Source of the DNA: Ixodes scapularis
Taxonomy: Eukaryota > Arthropoda > Arachnida > Ixodida > Ixodidae
Reading direction: 5' to 3'
NCBI RefSeq assembly: GCF_016920785.2
Contig: NW_024609880.1
Span: 56,993,817 to 57,057,816, forward strand
Length of the DNA: 64,000 nt
Below the pieces are notes generated by a model that had not been told where the DNA came from, did not search any database, and saw only the letters and a list, made by a program, of their open reading frames with translations. The position numbers and the translations under genes are program-made. Below are positions 43,010-54,180 of this stretch, one piece after another. How positions within the stretch are numbered: position 1 is the first letter of the stretch; the number at the start of each line of letters is the position of its first letter.

Positions 43010-43927
43010 TCATTCATTCATTTATTTTAACCCTAAAGGCTCTTTCGGGCATTATATAAAGGGAACGTGATACAAAGATTGGTACAACTGAACCAAGTGG
43101 CAACAAAAAGAGACAAAGATAAAAAGGAAAGGTACAAAGCAAAAATTGAAGGTAAAAGGCATTTGGCGCCATTTTGGCCTTTAAACATAAGATATAAAAT
43201 AGATGGCGTACAATAAAAACATGTACATCAGAAACAAGACACTGACAATAACAAATCTTGCCGGGATACAAGTCTATTCAAGGTTTAACGTGTTTAGTGC
43301 GGAGACAAAGGAGTGATGGTCACTGAGAAAGGCGATTTCTCTGGGGAGGCTGTTCCAGGCCGTTATAGTCAGGGGTCGTGCAAATATGGGGTTAATTTTG
43401 AAAGGGTTATCTAAGAGGGACGATATATGGTGTGCCGGTAGTAGGAAAAAGTCCCTAAAAGACGAGAGACTGTAATAAAGTTTATGAATAAATGATGAGC
43501 GTGCGAGGTGCCTTCTTGTATGGAGAGGTGACAGGTTGAGTCAAAACTGCTTATATACACTTGTGAATCGGGAATAGTCGCACGCTATAAATCTAGCAGC
43601 TTTTTTGAGTAGATTCAATCTTATCTGCAAGATATGTTTGACCAGTTGATTGATGCAGACACTAGTTGGGATCTGACAAGGGCAGTGTAGGCCAGAAGCT
43701 TTGCATTTGAGTTTGCTCGGAACAGTGTTCGTTTGAGAAAGCCAATAGTTCGCGACGCCTTGTTAGCAATGTGTTCAATGTGAAGGTTCCACGCGTTAAG
43801 TCCCATGAGAGATGAATGCCAAGATATTTAAAGGATGAGACATTTTCATCGGCGTCACTACCAATAAAGTACGTGTGAGGGGTGAGATTTTGTTTCGAGG
43901 TGAAGGTCATAGCTTTTGTTTTGTGTG

Positions 43928-44370
43928 TGTCGTAATAGATCGCGATTGAACTGGCGCAGCGACGACGACGAGCACGACGCGCGTGCACGGGCAGCGAGCG
44001 CGTGAAGGGAATAGACCTATTGCTATATTACCCACGCATCAAGAGTGAACACAGGAATTGGTGTTCCACGCGTCGCACGTGCTGGCTTCAGCAGTAGTAA
44101 CTTTTCTAAAGCAAATACATAAAAAAATGGCTTCTTGCGCGCGCGTTCGTCAACGCTTTAGTTTGGTTATTTACTCCGAATCTTTTAAACGGGGAAGGCG
44201 TGCGCGTGTGGCGCGTGGAACACCAATCCCTGCATTCTCCTTGATGCTTTGGTAATATAGCAAATGGTCTATTTCGAGCGGCGGCAGGACAAGCGGTCGC
44301 TGATGGCCGGTTACCGAATAAAACTCAGTTATTATTTGGCGGTGTAGCTGTTGTTCGCACGAACACAACA
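43928..44370 (+). repeat. 5' LTR of G3, carrying a MITE
   Basis: Only about 180 bases are LTR sequence; the MITE 44013-44270 accounts for the rest. Compared with the 3' LTR it lacks about 535 bases between GATCGCGATT and the CGACGACGACGAGC block. CTGGCGACGAGGG follows immediately and may be the primer-binding region. Confidence 0.85.
44013..44270. mobile_element. MITE with AGACC ends in the G3 5' LTR
   Basis: The left arm AGACCTATTGCTATATTACC and the inverted right arm share about 60 bases (GGTGTTCCACGCG near the inner ends). AT flanks it (44011-44012 and 44271-44272). The 3' LTR shows the site without it (GAAGGGACTTTCGAGCGG). Confidence 0.82.
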
Positions 44371-44424
44371 CTGGCGACGAGGGACTATACGAACCAACGA
44401 AGCCTAGGACAGCCACCGCAAGCC

Positions 44425-45336
44425 ATGCCGACGCAAGGAACCATTGAAGCTTTCACGGACAAGTCCTGGTCGTCATGGATTGAATGAACGCTTTGGTTTC
44501 TACATCGTGGCGAATTCAATCACCAACGCAGAAAAGAAGAGAGGACTGCTGCTTACGCTTTGTGGCCCGGACACTTACGACAATGTTCGAGCTTTGGTAA
44601 CTCCTAGAACGCCTGCCATTGTCAGCTTCGAGGAACTTGTGTCCACCCTTGAGCACATTTGGACCCTCAGGCCTCTGAGCTCTACAGCCGGTTCAACTTC
44701 CAGCGCAAGAACCAGCTAGCCGACGAGTCGATAAATGACTATTTCGTGGCCCTGAAGCAATTGGCAGTAGATTGAAACTTCAGTCAAGCGACTACCTCAA
44801 CGACAGCTTTCGCAACGACGTCATCGCAGCATCCACCGGCAGCTCTGGCCTAGGGTGCCGAGGATACTACTGGGACACCAGCAACGCGACGGCAGGACAC
44901 CAGACTCTCCTTGGACACCATGCTGTGCGACAGATTTGTCTGCGGCATACGCGACGAGCTACTGCTGCAACGCCTGTTCGCAGAACAAGATCTGACATTT
45001 TCTGCAGCTTTGGACATTGCAGTCAGAGCTGAGAGCTCGTCTAAGCAGCAGAAAGAAATCAAAAGCAAATTTGAGCCAAAAGTCAAGACAGAAAAGAGAA
45101 ACAAGCATTCCTTGACGCAGCGGGGCCGCCGTTGCTACCGCTGTACAGGAAAACATGGTCCGCAGGAGTGCCGTTTCAAAAGCACGAACTGCAGGTACTG
45201 CAACAAGCGCGGACATATTGAAAAGGCTTGCATCGCTAAGAAAAAGCAACAAGGAAGCAAGACACATAAGAAAGCCAACCAGATGATGGCAGCGTCAGAG
45301 GAAAAGAGCGGGGTAGCAACCAGGCCTGGATGCTAA
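44425..45336 (+). pseudogene. G3 gag
   Basis: It starts M-P-T-Q-G-T-I-E-A-F and hits a stop at about 44485; frames shift at about 44690 and about 44775. The C-terminal part, 44911-45336, is open and holds two zinc knuckles: C-Y-R-C-T-G-K-H-G-P-Q-E-C and C-R-Y-C-N-K-R-G-H-I-E-K-A-C. Confidence 0.8.
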
Positions 45337-45339
45337 TTT

Positions 45340-45640
45340 TATGAGCTTAACAAGCTGGCAACGACTGCAGACGTTCCCAAGTTCCAGGTTATACTTCGAA
45401 TTGAAGGCAAGTCACTCGTAATCGAAGTGGATTTGGGTGCTGCCCACTCATTGATCAGCGAGGAAACCTTCCGTAACACATGGCCCCGGATTCCGCCGAA
45501 GCTTACGCACGACGACACAGAATTGCACACTTGGAGCGGTGAAGGACTAAAGCTCCTCGGACGTTTCCAAGCTACCGTCAGATTGAAGTCGAAGGACTAT
45601 GTGCTACCGCTTCTGGCAAGAGAGGGACCCTGCTGAAACC
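45340..45640 (+). pseudogene. G3 protease with altered active site
   Basis: The region V-I-E-V-D-L-G-A-A-H-S-L-I-S stands where other elements have D-T/S-G-A. Thr/Ser is replaced by Leu. A stop follows at about 45634, before the L-G-R-D-W block. Confidence 0.72.
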
Positions 45641-45689
45641 TCTTGGGGCGCGATTGGTTCTAAGGTCTCCAGATCAGAGTACGGGGAAT

Positions 45690-47120
45690 AAAGCAATTGC
45701 AACAGCAGAACACGCCACCACAAGTACAGGCGGTTTTGCAACGCCATTCCGCGGTATCCCAGGAGGACATTTTGGGATACGCTGGACCTTTGGTGCAGTT
45801 GAAATTGCAGGAAGGGGCGACCCCCAAGTTCTGTAAAGCTCGCCCCGTGCCTCTAGCACTGCAACCAGCACTCATCTAGCAGCTCTCCCGACTGGGAGGA
45901 CAAGAGATAATCGAACCAGTACAGCATTCAAACCGGGCCACTCCTTTCGTCCTTGTCCGTAAGAAAAGTGGTGAAATCAGACTCTGGGGGGGGGGGGGGG
46001 GGGGGGGGGCGGTGGCGATTACAGAAGTACAGTCAATGTCGATTCAAAAAAGGCATCCTACCCGCTACCAACTACAGAAGTCCTAGCGAACCTAAGAGGA
46101 GGGACCGTGTTCTCGACGTTGAACATGCGCCAAGCCTACCAGCAGTTGAAAGTGTCCGAAGTCGCCGCGGCGGTTCTGACCATCAATACCATAAATGGCT
46201 TGTAGAAAGTAAAACGCTTGCCTTTTGGAATATCAACAGCGCCAGCTATCTTCCAGCGTGCAACGGAAACGACGTTAGCTGGCATACCGGGAATAAGCGT
46301 CTACTTGGACGATATTATCGTGAGTGGACCGAACAGCGAAGAACACGCAGCCCGTTTAGACCAAGTACTGTCGCAACCGGAAAACGCGGGGCTGCGGCTC
46401 AAGAGCGAAAAATGTCACTTCACAGTGAGCAAAGCCATGTTTCTTGGGTACAGGATTGACGCCGCAGGAGTGCATACTACGATTGAAAAAGCACAGGCCA
46501 TCTTGGACGCACCAGAGCCGGCTGGAAAAACGGAACTGCAAGCGTTTCTTGGCTTGCTGGCTTTCTACAATCGTTTCCTTAAAAATAGAGCCATAACTGC
46601 AGCTGATTTTTATGAACTTCTACAGAACAATGTGTATTGGGAATGGAATTCAGGCAAGCACCAGGAGGCTTTCCGAAAACTAAAGCTGCTGGTCAAGGAG
46701 TCCACAGTTTTGGCGCACTGCGATGAAAACAAGTCGTTGCTGCTTTCGTGTGACGCATCGCCGTACGGTGTGGGAGTGGTACTTGCACAGGAAGATGACT
46801 TAAAACGGGAAGCCCCAGTTGCCTTCGCGTCAAGAACATTAAGAGCTGCAGAAAAGAATCATTCCCAGCTCGAAAAGGAAGGGTTGGCCATTGCGTACGC
46901 CGTGCAACACTTTCACGAGTACATTGCTGGGCGGCACGTCACAATTTATACAGATCACCAACCGCTTCTGGGAATTCTCGGGTCGACAATACCCATTCCA
47001 CAGGTACTATCTCCACGTATGACAAGATGGTGCGTCAAACTGAGTGCCTAAGATTACACTCTGGTATACAGTTGAGGTTCGTGTCACCAGAACGCGGATG
47101 CACTTAGCAGACTCCCTCTG
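45690..47120 (+). pseudogene. G3 reverse transcriptase and RNase H
   Basis: The RT N-terminal part is broken by a run of about 22 G residues near 45987-46009. After a frame change the open part 46218-47051 has L-P-F-G-I-S-T-A-P, catalytic Y-L-D-D (near 46302), L-G-L-L-A-F-Y-N-R-F, and RNase H blocks C-D-A-S-P-Y-G-V-G-V and Y-T-D-H-Q-P-L. A stop follows at about 47050. Confidence 0.85.
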
Positions 47121-47139
47121 CCAGGTAACGTAGACGAAC

Positions 47140-48223
47140 CTTGCCTGCCGGGAGACGTGCTGATGTTGGCACTTTCTCCAATTCCTCAACTTTCACCAGA
47201 GCAGATTGCAGAAATGACAGGGCAAGACAAGATTTTGACCCACGGGTACAAGGCGGTTCAAAAAGGACGCCTACAAAGTTTGAAGGACGAAGACTATCGT
47301 CCATACAAGAGTATCGCGAATGAGCTGTCGACCGTCAATCGCTCTCTCACTCGCGGCTCAAGGATTATAGCTCTTACCGGATGCAGAGCCCAAGTATTGG
47401 ATTTGCTGCACGCTGGCTACAGAGGCGTGGTGACCACGAAGAGCGCCGCGCGTTGATATGTGTAGTGGCCCGGCATCGATAGGTACATTGAGCGAAAGGC
47501 AAATCGTGGCTTACATGCCAGGAGCACCAGCGCTCTCCACCAGAAGTAACCGCTCCAGATTGGCACCGAGCATCGCAATTATGGGAAACAATCCCCGCTG
47601 ATTTTGCCGGTCCACTGGAAGAAAAAATGTTTCTAATTGTTGTGGATGTTTACAGCAAGTGGCTGGAGGTGCGAAAAATGAAAAATATTCAATCCAGCTC
47701 AGTCATCGAGGAGTTTAGGAGCTTGTTTGCAACATTTGGACTACCAGAAAAGGTAGTTACGGATAACGGAACATCGGTCGTGTCACAAGAAATGGATGCG
47801 TTCTTTAAGAACAACGGAATCAAGCACATTACCAGTGCTCCGTACCATCCGGCAACAAACGGCCAAGTCGAACGAATGGTGCAAGAAACCAAACAAGCAC
47901 TGGCCAACGACAGCACAGGTAGTGCTGCCTGCAGACTTGCTCGGTTACTTTTTAAGCAGCATACAACCACAAGTGCGACAAAAGGGGAGACGCCAGCCAT
48001 GATGATGTTTGGACGACAATTGTCAACTGCAATCACTCGGCTGAGTCGTATCCAAGCCGACCAAGGGAGGAAAACCACGGAAAATATTAAGCAGTTTTGT
48101 TCCCCCAGGAAAATCTCTGTCGGCCGAAACGTATTTGTGAAAGATTTCACACAGCCGGGACACTGGATGCCGCGCACTGTCACAAAGAGGATGGGATCTC
48201 GATCCTGGCTAGTCGCTACATAG
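47140..48223 (+). pseudogene. G3 integrase
   Basis: The zinc-binding part is decayed (47141-47456, with a frameshift). The core in 47627-48223 keeps the D,D,E set: V-V-D-V-Y-S-K-W, V-T-D-N-G-T-S and N-G-Q-V-E-R. The 3' end runs into tail sequence before the LTR at 48517. Confidence 0.83.
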
Positions 48224-48516
48224 CGAGGAACAGTTCGGCGCCACGAGGACCACATCAGCAACCGAGCTAACCAACAATCAAACCAGCCGGTTGCGGAAGC
48301 GTTGATGGCCGGTCACCAAGAAGACAGGAGTATAAAGTCAGCTCAAGGACCAGCGCCGCAGTGGACAATTCCCATCAATGGTGAACCACCAAAAGAAAAC
48401 GTCGAGCACAATACGCCAGTACCGGTCTCTAGCACAAAACTTGACGGTGCATCACCCTTGTACGCCTGAGGCGGCTGCCTGAACGATATGCTGACTGCCT
48501 TTAAAAGGCGGAGAAG

Positions 48517-49233
48517 TGTCATAATCGATCGCGAATTATTATGTCTATAAGCTTGCCCTATACTTCGTTTCACCTTATGTGTGAGCGAAGGCAAAGCTGG
48601 AAGCGCGAGCGCGAAAGTTCCGTGCGTTCAGGCTTTGCTCGAGCGCGCGAGCTGGGGAGAAACACGAAAAGCGCTGGTCCCGTGCTTCTAGCTTTGGCTT
48701 CGCTCGGAGAAACAGCGACAAACCACCCGGGAAACAGTCTTTTTTCTCTTTCTTCCCTCCACTCACAAAACACCTCGTATGCCACCCGCCATGCCAACGC
48801 CTGGACGGTCCCGCGCTCGAGAACAAACTACGGAAATCAGATGGTGACATACCAGCTACCCAAAATGTTAAACTATTTTTTATCGCGGAATATAACAATT
48901 GAAGACTGTTCCAACAAACGCATATTATCTTTACTATTTTGATTGTGTACTCTTGAGAGTGGTTTTGTTTTGAGTGCCTCTTCTGCTGTTGCTGTTGGGG
49001 TAGGAGAGGGCACTGTCAAGCAGTTTTGTACAGCTTTTTTCTCTCCTCCCTTTCTTCATAAAGAAACTTGAAACTGGTGCACCGACGACGACGAGCACGA
49101 CGCGCGTGCACGGGCAGCGAGCGCGTGAAGGGACTTTCGAGCGGCAGCAGGACAAACGGTCGCTGATGGCTAGTCACCGAATAAAACTCAGTTATTATTC
49201 GGCGGTGTAGCTCCTGTCGGCACGAACACAACA
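48517..49233 (+). repeat. 3' LTR of G3, long form
   Basis: 717 bases. The first 15 and the last 165 or so match the 5' LTR. The middle 535 bases are absent from the 5' LTR. No inverted ends or target duplication were seen for that middle part, so a deletion in the 5' LTR is the simpler reading. Confidence 0.85.
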
Positions 49234-50149
49234 GTGTGTATTTATTTTCATCAGCCACGTGTCACACCAGTTTGAAACTGTGTCTAAGTCATCTTACAAA
49301 ATTGTACCATCGTGAGGGTCCATAACGGGACGGTAGATGACGCAATAAACCTCGAATAGACGAGCGCAAGATTTGATGCTAGAGTGAAGATCATTGATGT
49401 ACCTAAGAAAAAGAACAGGACCCAGTAGAGACCCCTGCGGAACACCTGACGTCACAGGAAGAGGGGTGGCAAGCAATTTGCCAATCACAAATGATTGGTG
49501 TCTGTTAGTCAAAAAAGCTTTTTAATCAATTTTACAACACCTGTGGATAAGTTTAGTTTAGTCAGCTTGTATATCAACCGGCTATGTGGTACGACCCCGC
49601 AGGGGGCACCTGTGAAAGCAGGTGCTTGGAAAGTGGCGTCTCCACGGACCCCGAGCCATGCGGGTTCGCCCGCCCACGTCTGGCTGTGCGTGGCTTTCCC
49701 GTGTCCGAGGAAAAGGGCATCCTGGTGGTTGAGTCGAGCCCGGGGTGGGTTTGGACCTTTCGGGGCCCCCCGGGTGAGGCAATACACCACTTTGGCCCCT
49801 GCTTCTCGTAGAGGGGAGTCCTGGTAAGGCCCGGCCTGGATGATTCAGTCTAGTCGCCTTTTCTTCTACTATTCCCTCCGATGTTTCACTGCCACCTTTA
49901 CTTATACATCTCCTCTCTCTTTTCCCTCTACTCCCCTTTTACCTTCTTGGGGGCAAGGGCCAACCTTGAGTGGAGAAGGACGCTAGACTAGACCCATTCT
50001 TGGGTATAACATCTGGGTAGGTGCTAGTGCAGTAACGTGCACAGCAAAGTCATTTTTGTTATGTGCCTTTACCCTGTCCCGTGTTGGGCTCCGTGGTGGG
50101 CGGCACACCGCAGATGTTGAAGGTCTCCCATTTTTATATGGGTTCCAAA

Positions 50150-51400
50150 GCTAAACATTCTTCTGATCGATCTCTGAAAAGATTTCGCAGCGAAGCCACC
50201 GTTCTTCTAAAGACTACTGATAATACTCAACACTTCCCAGAGTTTCTAGTAATGCACTGCAAATACGAACTACCACTTGGGAAAGCTCTCCCCGTTCCTT
50301 GTTGCAAAAACCCTGGAATCATCTATTAGAAAATCTTAAAAAGCAAAGGAGCTCCACTCTGGAGACCTCCTTGTCGAGGTTGAAACAGAGCAACAGAGTA
50401 AATAGCCCTCCTTGGACTTACTAGTACAGCTGATCACAAAGTCACAGTAACGCCACACCGTTCTCTCAACACCATTCGGGACGTGATCTCCGAAGATGAT
50501 TTGTTGGAAAGTACTGAGGATGATATCCTTGAAGGACTCAGCAATCAGGTTGTGATTGCAGTGAGGCGTATTAACTTTCGTCGAGATGATCAAGAGAAGC
50601 CTTCGAAGCACCTTGTGCTTACATTTTACTCCACGACCCTCCCCCAGTCGGTCAAGGCGGGCTATCTCAACTGCAAGGTTCGACCGTTTATCCTCAATCC
50701 GACACGTTGGTTTAGCTGCGAGCGTTTCGGACATGGGGCAGCCACTTGCAGGGGACGGACAACCTGCGGAAAATGTTCAAGTAATGATCACCCTACTGAC
50801 AACTGTGCAAGTGATTTCTCCAAATGCGTGAACTGTTCGGGCGCTCACCCTGCATACTCCCGCTCATGCCCAAAGTTTAAAGAAGAAAAAGAAATAGTAA
50901 CACTGAAAACCAAGGAAAATCTGACCTACTTTGAAGCCCGAAAACGCCTCTCATTTTTGCAGAGAGGCACCTACGCCGGTGCGGTCAGCAAGGGGGCTGC
51001 ACCGACAACGGCTTCCGTGGAAACACAGGTCTGCCTTTTAGACCTTTCAGCCCCGCGCGAACCCGAAGCCCCCAACGTCTCACCTGGAGTCCCTCAAGAA
51101 CAGAGGGATTCAACTCAGACCGCATCCTCAAAGGCGACGGCCCCGCGCCGTCTGCCCGCACGTCCTCGTGAGAAAACTGTGACGAGAGAGTCACAGTGCC
51201 TTGAGGGGCGCCCTTCAACTTCCTTGCATCGCGAGGTTGAGGCAATGGATGTCGCCAGCAGTCCGCCGGAGCCTCCACCTGCCCCGAAGGGTGGTAAAAT
51301 CTCGTCAAAATTTGAGGACCAAAAAAAAAAAAAAAAAAGACTAAAGCGACAGGTCCAGAAGCTGGCACATAGCAAGTGCTTAGTCGTGGATGCTGTTTCA
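50150..51400 (+). pseudogene. LINE-C ORF1, gag-like with zinc knuckles
   Basis: The N-terminal part (M-G-S-K-A-K-H from 50149) is broken by stops between 50328 and 50400. The open part 50483-51360 includes a cluster of cysteine knuckles at 50718-50870: C-E-R-F-G-H-G-A-A-T-C, C-G-K-C-S-S-N-D-H and C-V-N-C-S-G-A-H. An Ala/Pro/Ser-rich tail and an A-run giving poly-Lys (51320-51338) follow. Confidence 0.82.
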
Positions 51401-51837
51401 ACTCTCCCAAAACTGTTCCTTAACACTTCATACACCTCACAGCATCGCTGTTCCTTGTCGCTCACTTGCATTACCCCACTCCGTCTTAGGGATCATTTGA
51501 GACAGAGGAATAATGGCGACTCCCTCGCCAGTGGCGTTGGCCCAAAGTCTCGACCCCCTTGGAGGTCAGAGGGGGCAATTCCACAAGGATCAGCCAGAGG
51601 ACTATTGGCGACTCCCTCGCCTGGGGCACTATCTTTATTTGTATTTCCTTGAAGGTTTGGTCAGAACTGCCCTCCTGCTGACATCCACACCTGTTCATGC
51701 CCTCTTTCGTTTTTTATTAAATTCGTTTTTAGATGTTTTCTCAGAACCCTATTTTGTGAGTGGTGCATTACAGCTTTAGCTGCTCATGCGCTAGGGCTAC
51801 GAACTCGAGGTCCTGAGTTCCAAACTTGTTACCGACA

Positions 51838-52590
51838 ATGAGTCTTATTCAGCGGAACTGCCGAGGTCTCCTGCATAATTATGATGATGTTTGCTCCCTT
51901 TTGGAGGAATATCGTCCACTGCCATTGTGTTTCCAGAAAACTCACCTGAAGGGGAGTCAGCCTAGTGTCTTTAGGCACTTTAAATTTTCTGCAAGGATAG
52001 AGGTCACTCGTCGCACTCTTCTGGCGGCGTGGCCATAGTAGTGAAAAAAATCAGCTGCATGTGTTGAGGTTCCCGTGCAGACCGCCTTGGAAGCAGCGGC
52101 TTTTCGCATTCTGTAAATCCGCCTGATGACCCTTTGTTCACTTTACATTCCTCCAAACTTTCATATAAGGTGTGAAGACCTTGAGTCACTCATTGCTCAA
52201 CTCTCCCATCCATTCAATATTCTTGGCGATTTTAATGCACTTAATCCTCTATGGGGCAGTACTAGACGCGATACTTGTGGAGAAGTTGTCGAACGGTTTA
52301 TTTTGTCTACAAATTTGTGTGTGTTTAACGAAAAGAAACCTACATATTTTAGTACACCCACAAACTCATTTACATCAATTAACCTCTCTATAAGTGAACC
52401 TATTTTATTTTCACTGTTTTCATGGCAGGTTACAGATACTCCTTTAGGCAGTGACCACACGCCGATTGTTTTAAGACGAAATAACCCAGGTGTGACCCTT
52501 CCCAGCCGAACACCCCGCTGGAAATTTGAGAAGGCAAACTTAAGAATTCAGGGAATTCTCACTGCTTGCATGCACATTTCTTGACAAGCT
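51838..52590 (+). pseudogene. LINE-C ORF2 endonuclease
   Basis: It starts M-S-L-I-Q-R-N-C-R-G-L near 51838. Catalytic-type blocks I-L-G-D-F-N-A-L-N-P-L-W-G-S (near 52220) and L-G-S-D-H-T-P-I (near 52447) are visible. Frame changes at about 52020-52110 and a stop at 52582 break it. Confidence 0.82.
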
Positions 52591-54180
52591 TTCAATTGAT
52601 GAAGTGAATGAATACTTAACGAATAGTATCCTTCAGGCAGCCATATTGGCAATCCCCATGACCTCGGGACGCCTCCCACGCCGTCCAAAGCCTTGGTAGA
52701 ATCAAGAATGCTCAGAATCGCGGACAAAACAAAACAAGGCATGGAGCATACTTAGACGGTATCCGACATCAAGCAATCGTCTTCATTTTAAGCAAATGAA
52801 GGCCCGTGCACGGTACGTTCGCCGGCAATCGAAAAGAACAAGTTTCCAAGGGTATGCGACATCAATAAAGAGCCACACATCCCCGAAAGAGGTCTGGGAC
52901 CGAATTAACAAAACCAATGGATTGTATCGTCCTTTCACCATCCCCTTGTTATCTTGCAACGGAACCTGTCCAGAGAGTCTAGAGGAACAAGCCAATATTC
53001 TTGGTGAACATTTCGAGTTTGTTTCAAGTTCCAGGCGCTATTCACCATCATTTCTTCGGCTAAAACAGCAGAAAGGAGCGAGGACCATAAAGGCACCTGG
53101 GGTGGCCGGAAGCCGTATAATAGATCCTTAACTCTTATTGAACTAAAGATGGTCCTTCATAGCGTCAAACCCTCGGCAACTGGTCCTGACGGTATCCACT
53201 ACTTCATGTTTAATCATGTGCACCCATCTAAACTCGATCTGGTTTTATTCCTCTTCAACAGAATATGGGAGGAGGGGCGTTTTCCATCAGCATGGAGAAC
53301 GGCTACAATTGTCCTTTTGCTTAAACCAGGAAAGAACTCAGATGCTGTTACTAGTTTCAGGTCAATAGCATCGACAAGGTGCTTTTGTAAAGCCTTCGAA
53401 AAATGATTAATAGACGACTGATCCCGCACTTGGAAAAACATTGCATCCTGGATAAATATCAGTGCGGTTTCCGCTCGTCTCGTTCGACACAGGATCAATT
53501 GGTTCGATAGACCGATCTCACCAGCTAGTTTGAGTACGCCACCGCTGCCGCCATGCATCGTGGGAGCTGTAGTCTTTCTGCACGCGCGACAACCCTGCTG
53601 GAGGTTTGCGCGAGCAGACCCCGAAGAAGCATGAGCTATCTCGTGAACTGGAGTCTGCACCCTATGAACTACAGTTATGGCGGCGCCACGCATGCGTGCA
53701 ACGCTTGGTGAGATCGGTCTATTGGAGACAACTGTCCGAGAGGCTTTTGTCAATAGGCAGTACTGCCTCTCTGTGTTTTTCGATCTCGAGAAAGCATATG
53801 ATGCTGCCTAGGGGTATGGAATTTTGAGGGACTTGATTGGACATTGGTATCCAAGGCCGCATGTTCCATGCCATTGAAACTATTTAGGTAGACGCACCTT
53901 CCGAGTAAGGCTGGGGTCTGTACACTCGCGATGGTTTGTACAGGAAAATGGTGTTCCACAGAGCGGTGTCCTAAGTGTTACTTTGTTTGCTATAAAAATA
54001 AATTCTATCGCGCGTGTCATACCACCATCAGTCCACTATTCGTTGTATGTAGATGACCTCCAGATCGCTGTTTCCTCATGTAACCTTTCAATTTGCGAAC
54101 GGCGTGTTCAACTGACTATTGATAATGTGACAAGGTGAGCTGACAATAACGGATTTAAGTCCTCCGCGAAGAAGACTGCT
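52590..54180 (+). pseudogene. LINE-C reverse transcriptase, interrupted by a MITE
   Basis: Blocks A-T-G-P-D-G-I-H-Y (near 53175), L-K-P-G-K and Y-Q-C-G-F-R-S-S-R-S-T lead to L-V-R (53498-53506). The frame resumes after the MITE with L-E-T-T-V-R-E-A-F, then V-F-F-D-L-E-K-A-Y-D, then Y-V-D-D-L-Q-I-A near 54048. Several stops (53816, 53879 and others) are present. Confidence 0.85.
53509..53720. mobile_element. MITE with AGACCGATC ends in LINE-C
   Basis: AGACCGATCTCACC at the left, GGTGAGATCGGTCT at the right. The flanking dinucleotide AT (53507-53508 and 53721-53722) collapses to CGATTGG, which restores the LINE reading frame exactly. 212 bases, no ORF. Confidence 0.85.

Larger units (their letters stand above)
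43928..49233 (+). mobile_element. LTR retrotransposon G3 (Ty3/gypsy), with target duplication
   Basis: The 5' LTR starts TGTCGTAATAGATCGCG, the 3' LTR TGTCATAATCGATCGCG; both end CACGAACACAACA. GTGTG flanks the element at 43923-43927 and 49234-49238. Inside are gag, protease, RT-RNase H and integrase in order with many lesions. The pol resembles K02A2.6-type gypsy elements (inference). It inserted into LINE-B. Confidence 0.9.
43015..49590 (-). mobile_element. LINE-B fragment (jockey/CR1-like), split by G3
   Basis: On the minus strand 49590-49239 encodes an RT part, including S-G-V-P-Q-G-S-L-L-G-P and Y-I-N-D-L. 43923-43015 continues with S-F-K-Y-L-G-I-H-L and, near 43370, F-A-R-P-L-T-I-T-A-W-N-S-L-P. 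The two parts become adjacent when G3 is removed. The 3' end is a TCATT/AATGA tail at 43010-43022. It is 5'-truncated, the catalytic Y/F-A-D-D is altered, and frameshifts are present. Confidence 0.8.

Noticed and set aside
49495..49827. Frames at the start of LINE-C
   Set aside because: The region is the GC-rich 5' leader of LINE-C joined to LINE-B sequence; the frames cross that junction and carry no recognised domain.
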